A stretch of DNA of 9,929 bases from Flavobacteriales bacterium (GTDB lineage Bacteria; Bacteroidota; Bacteroidia; Flavobacteriales_F; PHOS-HE28). A model generated the notes under the pieces. That model searched no databases. It saw only the letters and a program-made list of their open reading frames with translations, and was not told the origin of the DNA. Below, piece by piece: positions 1 through 6,799 of the stretch (within the stretch, counting starts at the first letter, position 1; the number at the start of each line of letters is the position of its first letter). The position numbers and the translations under genes are program-made. Location of the stretch: the NCBI GenBank assembly GCA_020854015.1, contig JADZGG010000318.1:1-9929 (forward strand), in the 5' to 3' direction.

Positions 1-388
1 CGTTGCCCACGCCCATGTAGAAGGAGTAGTTGGCCAACGAGTTGCGTGCGGCCATCGCGTACTTGTCGGCGAGCAGCTCCTGGGTGAGGGTCTGCGGCAC
101 GGTGTTCGGCATCTCCATGTAACTGGTGATGCCCCCGGCCACGGCCGCCGCGGAAGCACTCGCGATGTCGTCCTTGTGGGTAAGCCCGGGCTCCCGAAAG
201 TGGACCTGGTCATCGATGGCCCCAGGCAGCAGATGCAGGCCTTCCGCGTCCAGTTCGTTCGCGCCGCGTGCCTGCCCGATACCGCTGTGCTCCACGCGCT
301 CGATACGACCACCGCGGAACAGCACGTCGGCCTGCCGGGTGGACCCTTCGTTCACCACGGTGGCGTTGCGGATCAGCAGGTCGGTCAT
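1..388 (-). CDS. pyrC: Dihydroorotase, N-terminal part (runs off the left edge)
   Basis: Dihydroorotase catalyses the reversible cyclisation of N-carbamoyl-aspartate to dihydroorotate in cytoplasmic pyrimidine synthesis. About 129 codons are visible. The protein begins MTDLLIRNATVVNEG, continues through the amidohydrolase strand LLPGAIDDQVHFREPGLTHK (about residues 54-73), and then shows AAAVAGGITSYMEMPNTVPQ, where the MPNT signature is typical of the family. The catalytic barrel, with the remaining metal ligands, lies outside the window. The ATG at 388 overlaps the stop of the upstream glycosyltransferase (ATGA), which suggests translational coupling and fixes the start. Oddity: the usual HxH metal pair reads Q-V-H. 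From memory this is shared by other Bacteroidota homologues annotated as dihydroorotase, so it is probably a clade trait and not damage. A related amidohydrolase function cannot be excluded from the N-terminus alone. Confidence 0.9.
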   Translation of the reverse strand, partial: MTDLLIRNATVVNEGSTRQADVLFRGGRIERVEHSGIGQARGANELDAEGLHLLPGAIDDQVHFREPGLTHKDDIASASAAAVAGGITSYMEMPNTVPQTLTQELLADKYAMAARNSLANYSFYMGVGN

Positions 389-1101
389 CGCTGGGTGATG
401 GTCTTCATCTTCCACACGCCGATGATGGCCTCCCGAAAGATGTTCGCGCTCATCTTGCTCTTGCCCTTCACGCGATCAATGAAGGTGATGGGCACCTCCA
501 CGATCTTGAAGCCGGCGAGCTTGGTGCGGTACTTCATTTCGATCTGGAAGGCGTAACCCACGAACTTGATCTCGTCGAGCGCCAGTCGCTCCAACACATG
601 TCGGCGGTAGCACACGAATCCGGCCGTGGTGTCGCGCACACCGAGCCATAGGATGGAACGCACGTAGAGCGAAGCGCTATAGCTCAGCATCACGCGGTCC
701 CAGCTCCAATCCCGCACATGCCCGCCGTTCACGTAACGCGAGCCTACGCTCATGTCAGCACCGCCGGTGGCGCACGCATCGTAAAGCCGCACCAGATCAT
801 TCGGGTCATGACTGAAGTCGGCGTCCATCTCGAAGACGAAGTCGTAATTCCGATCAATGGCCCACTTGAAACCGGTGATGTAGGCGGTACCCAGGCCGAG
901 CTTCCCGGCACGTTCGATGATGTGAAGGCGGCCCGGCCACTGGGCCTGCAGCCCTTTCACGATCGCCGCCGTTCCGTCCGGAGAACCGTCATCCACCACC
1001 AGCACATGGAACTCAGGCTGCAATCCGAACACGTGGGTCACGATGTCCCGGATGTTCTCCTTCTCGTTGTACGTGGGGATGATGACCAGCCGTGCGGGCA
1101 A
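385..1101 (-). CDS. Polyprenol-phosphate mannosyltransferase-like GT2 glycosyltransferase (DPM1 type)
   Basis: This GT-A fold enzyme is expected to move a sugar, classically mannose from GDP-mannose, onto a polyprenyl phosphate at the cytoplasmic face of the membrane. Numbering from the TTG chosen here, IIPTYNEKENI lies at 7-17, the nucleotide-binding VVDDGSPDG at 35-43, and the metal-binding DAD at 93-95 inside FEMDADFSHDP. GSRYVNGG, DTTAGFVCYRR and the late RVKGKSKM element follow. No C-terminal membrane segment is present, as in soluble DPM1-type enzymes. Start: the open frame extends to an ATG at 1173, but those 24 extra residues are proline-rich and unlike the family, and a promoter-like TATCTTTG lies inside them. 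The TTG at 1101 gives a 238-residue protein with only four residues before the conserved first strand, which fits the family. The stop overlaps the dihydroorotase start by 4 bases. Substrate is inferred. A phosphoglucose donor or a GtrB-like role is possible but less likely. Confidence 0.85.
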   Translation of the reverse strand: MPARLVIIPTYNEKENIRDIVTHVFGLQPEFHVLVVDDGSPDGTAAIVKGLQAQWPGRLHIIERAGKLGLGTAYITGFKWAIDRNYDFVFEMDADFSHDPNDLVRLYDACATGGADMSVGSRYVNGGHVRDWSWDRVMLSYSASLYVRSILWLGVRDTTAGFVCYRRHVLERLALDEIKFVGYAFQIEMKYRTKLAGFKIVEVPITFIDRVKGKSKMSANIFREAIIGVWKMKTITQR

Positions 1102-1119
1102 GGGCTTGGAATTAGGCGG

Positions 1120-1127
1120 CAAAGATA
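1120..1127 (-). promoter_or_regulatory. Bacteroidota-type -7 promoter box for the glycosyltransferase-dihydroorotase pair
   Basis: On the minus strand the bases read TATCTTTG, an exact match to the Bacteroidota primary-sigma -7 consensus TAnnTTTG. Transcription would begin roughly 7 bases downstream, near 1113, leaving a very short leader before the TTG start at 1101. I see no convincing -33 TTG at the usual spacing, so this rests on the -7 element and its position. Confidence 0.5.
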
Positions 1128-1346
1128 GTCGGGGGTCCCATGGGGACTTGGGGGCCGGAACGCATCGTCCCAACCCCTTGGAGCGCCGGGCGTATTCGCT
1201 TGACGCTCAGGGAATGATGGTATTCTTGATCGAAGGCAGCGAATTAACACCCGGGCAACACCACCGAGCGGAGGGAGCGGCTTACTTTTGCCGGCCTTGC
1301 CCACGCCTGCGATACGTTTCGCAGTCCCAGCGAACGCCAGCGACCC
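1128..1346. other. Divergent intergenic region, about 220 bp
   Basis: This non-coding stretch separates the minus-strand glycosyltransferase from the plus-strand TonB receptor. It carries the plus-strand -7 box at 1283-1290 and a small hairpin at 1315-1336 in the receptor's leader; the minus-strand -7 box sits at its left border. I see no tRNA, small-RNA signature or convincing operator palindrome. Its left part (1128-1173) overlaps the possible N-terminal extension of the glycosyltransferase if the upstream ATG is used. Confidence 0.6.
1283..1290 (+). promoter_or_regulatory. Bacteroidota-type -7 promoter box for the TonB receptor cluster
   Basis: The bases TACTTTTG match TAnnTTTG exactly. 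Transcription would start near 1297, giving a leader of about 50 bases before the ATG at 1347. No TTG -33 element stands at the expected distance of about 20 bases upstream, so the promoter may be weak or activator-dependent, for example controlled by nutrient status (inference). Confidence 0.5.
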
Positions 1347-3941
1347 ATGTCGATCAACGCCCTCAAGGCCACAACTTTCACTGTCGAGCTCCGGAGTGTG
1401 CCACGGACCTTGCGCGCACTTCAACGCGGCCTGCCCTTGGTGCTGTCCCTGCTCTTCGCTCCACTAGTTTTCGGCCAGACCGACTCCTCGGTAGTCTCCA
1501 CCCCGGACAGCTCGAACCAGGACACCAAGATCCCGATCATGACCGTGACGGCGGATGACCTGGATTCGGAGCTTGGCTCGCAGGATATCTCGGGCATCCT
1601 GCAATCCTCACGTGACGTGTTCACCAGCACTGCGGGTTTCACGTTCGGTGCGGCCCGTTTCCGCATCCGTGGCCTTGACCCCGAGAACACACCGGTCAGC
1701 ATCAATGGGGTTCTGGTGAACGACCTGGAGACCGGCTGGGCCGCCTGGACCAACTGGGCGGGACTGAACGACGTAACGCGATGGATGACGGTGCGCTCTG
1801 GTATCAATCCTTCGCGCTTGAACTTCGGCGGCATCGGTGGCTACACCGATCTGAACATCAGGGCAAGCGAACTGCGCAAGGGCGTGCGGATGAGCTATGC
1901 GAACAGCAACCGGATCTACAGCAACCGGGTGATGTTGACCTACAACACCGGCGTTATGGCCAACGGTTGGTCTTTCAGCGCGAGCGGCTCCAGTCGTTGG
2001 GCCGATGAAGGATACATCGCAGGCACTTACATGCGCGCCTTCGCCTATTTCCTTGGTGCTGAGAAAAAGATCAATGACAAGCACAGCATCGGGTTCACCA
2101 CGTTCGGCGCACCCATTGAACAGGGTCGGCAGGTATTGGGCATGGAAGAGACCTATGAGCTGACCGGTTCCAACTACTACAACGCCGCCTGGGGTTATCA
2201 GAACGGCGTGAAGCGTAACGCACGGGTGAGCTATGACCACAAGCCCACGTTCCTGCTCACGCACTATTTCACGCCCACCAAGGACAGCAAGCTCACCACC
2301 ACCTTGTTCTACACCTTCGGTCGGGATGGACAGACCGGGCTCAATTGGTACGATGCGAACAACCCGAATCCGGACTACTACCGCTATCGCCCAAGCTATT
2401 GGTCACAGTTCAACCCCTCGTATGCGAGCCAATTGACACAGAGCTGGCAGAACGACGTGAACACGCAGCAGATCAACTGGGACCAACTGTACTTCGCCAA
2501 CGGCAAGAACCTGTACACGCTAGAGAACGCTGAAGGGATCGCAGGCAATTCGATCACAGGGAACCGGGCCAAGTACATACTGGAGGAGCAACGAACGGAC
2601 CCGACCCGCATCGGGATCAACGCGATCTACAACAAGGAACTCCCAAAGGACCGCCACTTGACGGTAGGGGGCAGCTACAACAAGCAGGTCACGCACAACT
2701 TCAAGGTGATGAACGACCTGTTGGGCGCCGATTACTACGTGGACATCGACCAGTTCGCGGATCGCGATTTCAATAACGACACGTTGTCGCAGAACAACCT
2801 GGAGAACCCCAACAACGCTGTTTACCAAGGCGACAAGTTCGGGTACAACTACAACATCCATACACGGATGGTGAACGTGTTCGGGCAGATCGAACAGAAA
2901 TGGCAGAAAGTGGAGGCCTACCTGGGCGTGTCCATCTCCCGCACGGATTTCTGGCGCGAGGGCAAGTACACCAACGGTCGCTTTCCGGAGAACTCCTACG
3001 GCGACGGAGAAGATCACTCTTTCTTCCACTACGGCCTGAAGGGCGGTGCGGTATACAAGATCGATGGTCGCAACTTCATCACCGCGAACGCGGCCCTGAT
3101 GACACGTCCGCCAGTTCCACGCTCGGCATACCTGAGCCCGCGGACACGCGATGCGGTGGTCGCGAACCTGACCAACGAGAAGATCTACTCGGCCGATCTG
3201 AGCTACGTGGTGCGCATGGCCCGTTTGAAAGGGCGTGCCACGGTGTTCATGGCCCAGATCAACGACCAGGTATGGGCACGCAACTATTACCACGACGAGT
3301 ACCGCACCATCGTGAACTACACCATGGCCGGTGTGGACCAGACGCACATTGGCACGGAGATCGGGCTTGAGGCGAACCTGAGCAGCACTTGGGTGGCCAC
3401 GGCCGTCTATGCCGGTGGACGCTACCTCTACAGCAGCCGCCCCGAAGCCACCTTGACCCGCGATAACAGCGCCGAAGTATTCGACGAGCGCACGGTGTAT
3501 TGGAAGAACTACCGCGTTGGCGGAGTGCCGCAGACCGCTGCATCGCTCGGTCTGAAGTACAATTCACCCAAGTTCTGGTTCGTGGGTGTGAACGCCAATT
3601 GGTTCGCCGACATCTACCTGGACCCCAACCCCGACCGTCGCACATCGGAAGCCTTGACCAACCTGGTAACGGATGACCCGCAATGGAACGAGCTGTTGGA
3701 CCAGACGAAATTGGATCCCGGCATGACCATGGACCTGTTCGCTGGCAAGAGCTGGATGTTCAAGCGCAAATACCGCCTGGCGCTCAACGTTACCGTCAGC
3801 AACCTTCTGGACAATACCGACCTCCAGGTCGGCGGCTTCGAGCAAATGCGTTTCGACCGACAGGAGCCTGGAAAATTCCCTTCGCGGATCAGTTACATGT
3901 TCGGTCGTACATATTTCGCCATGGTCACCTTCAGCTTCTAA
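1347..3941 (+). CDS. TonB-dependent outer-membrane receptor
   Basis: This 864-residue outer-membrane protein is predicted to be an energy-coupled transporter, driven by TonB/ExbBD, that imports a substrate too large for porins. A Sec signal (hydrophobic core about residues 28-42, cleavage near VFG-Q44) is followed by a short linker and a plug domain at about 62-172 (IPIMTVTADDL, then FRIRGLDPENTPVSINGVLVND, ending GGIGGYTDLNIRAS). The rest is a beta-barrel rich in Tyr, Asn and Trp with alternating strands, ending ...YFAMVTFSF; the final Phe is the usual BAM recognition residue. There is no N-terminal carboxypeptidase-regulatory-like domain, so it is not a standard SusC/RagA protein, and no SusD gene is adjacent. 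A GTG at codon 18 is an alternative start that gives a more compact signal peptide. The next gene starts 6 bases after the stop, so they almost certainly share a transcript. Substrate is not determinable from sequence; the context points to nucleic-acid or phosphodiester breakdown products (inference). Confidence 0.9.
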   Translation: MSINALKATTFTVELRSVPRTLRALQRGLPLVLSLLFAPLVFGQTDSSVVSTPDSSNQDTKIPIMTVTADDLDSELGSQDISGILQSSRDVFTSTAGFTFGAARFRIRGLDPENTPVSINGVLVNDLETGWAAWTNWAGLNDVTRWMTVRSGINPSRLNFGGIGGYTDLNIRASELRKGVRMSYANSNRIYSNRVMLTYNTGVMANGWSFSASGSSRWADEGYIAGTYMRAFAYFLGAEKKINDKHSIGFTTFGAPIEQGRQVLGMEETYELTGSNYYNAAWGYQNGVKRNARVSYDHKPTFLLTHYFTPTKDSKLTTTLFYTFGRDGQTGLNWYDANNPNPDYYRYRPSYWSQFNPSYASQLTQSWQNDVNTQQINWDQLYFANGKNLYTLENAEGIAGNSITGNRAKYILEEQRTDPTRIGINAIYNKELPKDRHLTVGGSYNKQVTHNFKVMNDLLGADYYVDIDQFADRDFNNDTLSQNNLENPNNAVYQGDKFGYNYNIHTRMVNVFGQIEQKWQKVEAYLGVSISRTDFWREGKYTNGRFPENSYGDGEDHSFFHYGLKGGAVYKIDGRNFITANAALMTRPPVPRSAYLSPRTRDAVVANLTNEKIYSADLSYVVRMARLKGRATVFMAQINDQVWARNYYHDEYRTIVNYTMAGVDQTHIGTEIGLEANLSSTWVATAVYAGGRYLYSSRPEATLTRDNSAEVFDERTVYWKNYRVGGVPQTAASLGLKYNSPKFWFVGVNANWFADIYLDPNPDRRTSEALTNLVTDDPQWNELLDQTKLDPGMTMDLFAGKSWMFKRKYRLALNVTVSNLLDNTDLQVGGFEQMRFDRQEPGKFPSRISYMFGRTYFAMVTFSF

Positions 3942-3947
3942 CGCACG

Positions 3948-5240
3948 ATGCGCCTCCACACCCTTCCCTTCCGTACGTCCGCCCTGCTCAGCATCGCGGC
4001 CATGGCCCTTGTTCTGGGCGCCTGTAAGAAAGAGTTCGACACACCACCGGAGCGGACCATCCCCACCGGCGGCGTGCTGACCATCGCCGAACTGCGTTCC
4101 CTTTGGGTCGGCGCTTCGGTGCACTTCACCGAGGACAAGAGCGTGTATGCCGTTGTGACCGCGGATGAGCAGAACGGCAACCTGTACAAGAACGTGTATG
4201 TGCAGGACGCAACGGGCGCCATCTGCCTGCGCCTGCTGAACAGCGGCGGCCTCTATCAGGGCGACAGCATCCGGATCTACCTGCCTGGCACGGTACTGAG
4301 CAGCTACAATCAGCTTCTCCAGTTGGACTCCGTGGACGTGGACAACAACGTGGTGAAACAAGCTACGCTGCGCCACATCGAACCCCTGCATGTTTCGGTG
4401 GAAGAGATCACTCCTGCCCTGCAATCCATGCTGATCTCCGTGGACAGTGCCGAATTCGTGACCAGCGAGCTGGGGCAGACATGGGCGGACGCTGCGAACC
4501 AGGCCACGGTGAACCACACCCTCACCAGCTGCGATGGCGGACAGGTGCTCGTGCGCTCCAGCGGCTATGCGAACTTCGCCGGCAATGTGATCCCTTCCGG
4601 TAACGGCAGCATGGTGGCCATCGTCGGCCAGTTCGGGACGGACATGCAACTGTATGTACGCAGCATGGCCGAGGTCCAAATGACGGATGACCGCTGCACC
4701 GGCAATCCACCAACGCCCTGTGCTCCAGGCGGCCCTATTGCGGAGGATTTCTCCACGGTGACCGACAACGTTGACATCTCACTTCCCTGCTGGTTCAACG
4801 TATCCACTGTGGGAAGTCGCGTTTGGCGTGGCAATGCGTTCAACGCAGAGCTCTACGCAGAGGCTACGGCCTACGGTAGTTCGAATCCGTTGGACGAGGC
4901 TTGGTTGATCAGCCCCACGATGCAGGCCACCGGTACGAACACCTTGCAATTCACCACCCAGCGTGGCTTCGGGGTGGCTGGCCATGACGCGTTCGCCTTG
5001 TTCATCAGCACCAACTTCAACGGCATCAACGCCTCCACGGCCGTATGGACACCGGTACCCTGTGCCTACGCCGGGCCTAGCACCCCGGATTTCACCTGGG
5101 TACCCAGTGGGGCGCTTGACCTTTCTCAGGTGCTGCCGCAAGGCTACACGGGTACTTTCGTTGTGGGCTTCCGCTTCCAAGGCAGCGACCCCAACGGTCA
5201 GACCACCAACATGCGCGTGGACGACGTTCAGCTTCAATAA
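3948..5240 (+). CDS. DUF5689 and choice-of-anchor-J domain lipoprotein
   Basis: This 430-residue lipoprotein is probably held at the outer membrane or cell surface. The lipobox L23-G-A-C26 follows a hydrophobic stretch (residues 11-25), so C26 should be lipidated after signal peptidase II cleavage. Residues about 44-245 resemble DUF5689: a TIAELRSL opening, then NLYKNVYVQDATGAICLRL and YQGDSIRIYLPGTV, a pattern typical of an OB-like beta-barrel. Residues about 262-430 resemble the choice-of-anchor J domain: IAEDFSTVTD, WLISPTM, FALFISTNFNG, FVVGFRFQGSDP and the closing MRVDDVQL. The domains are recognised; their ligand is not known. Position directly behind the TonB receptor suggests a surface-exposed binding partner that captures substrate, analogous to but unrelated to SusD (inference). 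The gap to the next gene is 36 bases with no terminator visible. Confidence 0.85.
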   Translation: MRLHTLPFRTSALLSIAAMALVLGACKKEFDTPPERTIPTGGVLTIAELRSLWVGASVHFTEDKSVYAVVTADEQNGNLYKNVYVQDATGAICLRLLNSGGLYQGDSIRIYLPGTVLSSYNQLLQLDSVDVDNNVVKQATLRHIEPLHVSVEEITPALQSMLISVDSAEFVTSELGQTWADAANQATVNHTLTSCDGGQVLVRSSGYANFAGNVIPSGNGSMVAIVGQFGTDMQLYVRSMAEVQMTDDRCTGNPPTPCAPGGPIAEDFSTVTDNVDISLPCWFNVSTVGSRVWRGNAFNAELYAEATAYGSSNPLDEAWLISPTMQATGTNTLQFTTQRGFGVAGHDAFALFISTNFNGINASTAVWTPVPCAYAGPSTPDFTWVPSGALDLSQVLPQGYTGTFVVGFRFQGSDPNGQTTNMRVDDVQLQ

Positions 5241-5276
5241 GACCTACCGGAAAACGACCCCCAACACCTTCGACCC

Positions 5277-6629
5277 ATGAGAACAGCAGTACTTCTTTCG
5301 ATGATCGCGCTGGGCGGCGCCTTGCAGGCCCAGACGATCTTCACCAGCGACCTTGAGGCCTGGACCGGCAACGTGCCCGATGGTTGGGTCGGTGCCAAGA
5401 CCAACTTCCCCCAACAGGACATCACCCAAGCGAGCACCAACCCGCATGGTGGCCTTTACGCGGTGAACCTGAACAACGACACGAGCGGACACAAGCGTTT
5501 CACCACTACCCAACAGACCGTGGTGGCCGGAACCGCCTACACCATCAGCTTCTGGGTGCGCGGACAGGGTGAAGTGCGGACGGGCCTGTTCGACGGTCGT
5601 CCCGGCGGCAGCTCCGGCTACAGCCCTTACAACAACTACGTTACGGTGAGCACCAACACCTGGCAGCAGGTGTCTCAGACCGTTTCCTGTGCGAATGACA
5701 CCGTGGGTGCCGAGTTCATCATTTCGGTCCGCAACACGATCGCCCCGGACCACATCGTGATCGACGACGTGAACATTGAAGTGGCCGGCCCTCCCGCACC
5801 CACGAGCATCTATGCCATTCAGTACACGACCGACATCAACGGAGCTTCTCCCTTGACGAACCAAGGTGTACTTACCGGTGGTATCGTAACGGGCGTTGTG
5901 CCTTCCGGCAGTGCCAAGGGTTACTACCTGCAGGCCGGCACTGGTGCCTGGAGCGGCATCTACGTGCTTGACCCCACGAACACAGTGACCCGTGGTGACA
6001 GTGTGACCCTGGGTGCCACTGTGGAGGAGAGCTTCGGCTACACCCGCCTCGCCAGTGTGATCAACTTCGCCATCGTGAACAGCGGCAACACGTTGCCTGC
6101 CGTTACCGACGTGACCACGACCCAAGCGAACACGGAACCTTACGAAGGCGTGCTGAGCAAGGTATCGAACGTGCCTTGCGCAGTGGCTCCGAACAGCTTC
6201 GGTGAGTGGATGCTCTTCAGCGGTGATTCGCTGATGGTGGACGATCAGATGTTCGCCTACCCTGCTGTCGTCGGAACGAACTACGATGTGACCGGCTGCA
6301 TGTTCTACTCCTTTGGCAAGTACAAGATCGAGCCCCGTGATGCGAACGATGTGTCCGTGGCCAACGGCATCGCTGATGCTGGCCTCTTCGCCACGGTGAC
6401 CATGGGCCCTGTACCTGCCACGGATGTGCTTTACATCGCCCTTGGCGAACTGAGCGGCAGCCGTGTGGAATACACGTTCACCGATGTGACCGGTCGCACC
6501 GTCGCCACCGGCAGCTTCAACGGACAGCGCAACAGCATCGACGTCTCCGGCCTCATCACCGGCAGCTACGTCATCACGCTCCGCACGGCGGGCGCGGTGA
6601 GCAGCACCCGCGTGGTGGTGCAGCGCTGA
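5277..6629 (+). CDS. T9SS-secreted protein with an OB-fold-like domain
   Basis: This 450-residue protein is predicted to cross the inner membrane by Sec (signal about 1-19, cleavage at LQAQ-T) and the outer membrane by the type IX system. Residues about 20-168 look like a beta-sandwich carbohydrate-binding-type module (FTSDLEAWTGNVPDGW, SFWVRGQGEV, closing HIVIDDVNIEV). Residues about 176-357 resemble the OB-fold region of large extracellular endonucleases (QGVLTGGIVTGVV, GYYLQAGTGAWSGIYVLD, RGDSVTLGATVEE, YEGVLSKVSNV). Residues about 372-450 form a type A T9SS C-terminal sorting domain (VEYTFTDVTGRTVATG, then GLITGSYVITLR, ending STRVVVQR). The usual first motif YPNP is replaced by GPVP. No nuclease catalytic motif is visible, so it is probably a binding or scaffold component. 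It closes the receptor cluster and is followed 12 bases later by a strong hairpin. Confidence 0.82.
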   Translation: MRTAVLLSMIALGGALQAQTIFTSDLEAWTGNVPDGWVGAKTNFPQQDITQASTNPHGGLYAVNLNNDTSGHKRFTTTQQTVVAGTAYTISFWVRGQGEVRTGLFDGRPGGSSGYSPYNNYVTVSTNTWQQVSQTVSCANDTVGAEFIISVRNTIAPDHIVIDDVNIEVAGPPAPTSIYAIQYTTDINGASPLTNQGVLTGGIVTGVVPSGSAKGYYLQAGTGAWSGIYVLDPTNTVTRGDSVTLGATVEESFGYTRLASVINFAIVNSGNTLPAVTDVTTTQANTEPYEGVLSKVSNVPCAVAPNSFGEWMLFSGDSLMVDDQMFAYPAVVGTNYDVTGCMFYSFGKYKIEPRDANDVSVANGIADAGLFATVTMGPVPATDVLYIALGELSGSRVEYTFTDVTGRTVATGSFNGQRNSIDVSGLITGSYVITLRTAGAVSSTRVVVQR

Positions 6630-6641
6630 TCGTACCCCCTG

Positions 6642-6682
6642 AATGCAAAGCGGGGCGTCCAATGGGCGCCCCGCTTTGCATT
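6642..6682 (+). terminator. Perfect 16-bp stem-loop terminator shared by convergent genes
   Basis: Positions 6642-6657 (AATGCAAAGCGGGGCG) are exactly reverse-complementary to 6667-6682, around a 9-base loop. The stem has a GC-rich core and ends in A/T pairs followed by TCC, so the downstream T run is short. It lies 12 bases past the stop of the T9SS protein and about 120 bases from the stop of the convergent EEP gene, so it could end transcription from the plus strand and perhaps also from the minus strand. Confidence 0.75.
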
Positions 6683-6751
6683 TCCTCACGTGTGATGTGG
6701 AACGCCTATCAACTGCCGGCAAGTTCCCTGCCACGACCAATTATGGAAACC

Positions 6752-6781
6752 CATCCGTGTTCATCGGTGTCCATCTATGGT
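6752..6781. repeat. Three tandem degenerate decamers (CATCnGTGTY) with flanking direct repeats
   Basis: The units are CATCCGTGTT (6752-6761), CATCGGTGTC (6762-6771) and CATCTATGGT (6772-6781). The array is flanked by the direct repeat AAACCCA (6747-6753 and 6784-6790), each copy preceded by TATGG, with three extra bases in the right copy. From memory it resembles a short intergenic sequence of unknown function (minus-strand form close to ACCACAGATGGACACAGATG) found in many environmental bacterial genomes. It sits just beyond the stop of the EEP gene. Confidence 0.55.
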
Positions 6782-6799
6782 TCAAACCCACGGAACTGG

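Noticed and set aside
126..651. Plus-strand open frames over the dihydroorotase and glycosyltransferase ends
   Set aside because: Both minus-strand genes are supported by family motifs and coupled by an ATGA overlap; the plus-strand frames show no domain.
2520..3347. A 275-codon minus-strand open frame inside the TonB receptor
   Set aside because: Antisense to a continuous beta-barrel coding region, with Val/His-rich sequence and no family signature.
3564..4679. A 371-codon minus-strand open frame opposite the receptor end and the lipoprotein
   Set aside because: No recognisable domain; it spans the junction of two well-supported plus-strand genes and has the His/Val/Gln-rich composition of antisense shadows.
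5244..6740. A 498-codon open frame on the minus strand opposite the T9SS protein
   Set aside because: It is antisense to a gene with a clear signal peptide, OB-like region and sorting domain. Its translation is low-complexity His/Val/Arg/Gly-rich with no motif, as expected from the complement of GC-rich coding DNA.
6752..6781. Decamer array considered as a CRISPR fragment
   Set aside because: The units are directly adjacent 10-mers with no spacers and no cas genes nearby.
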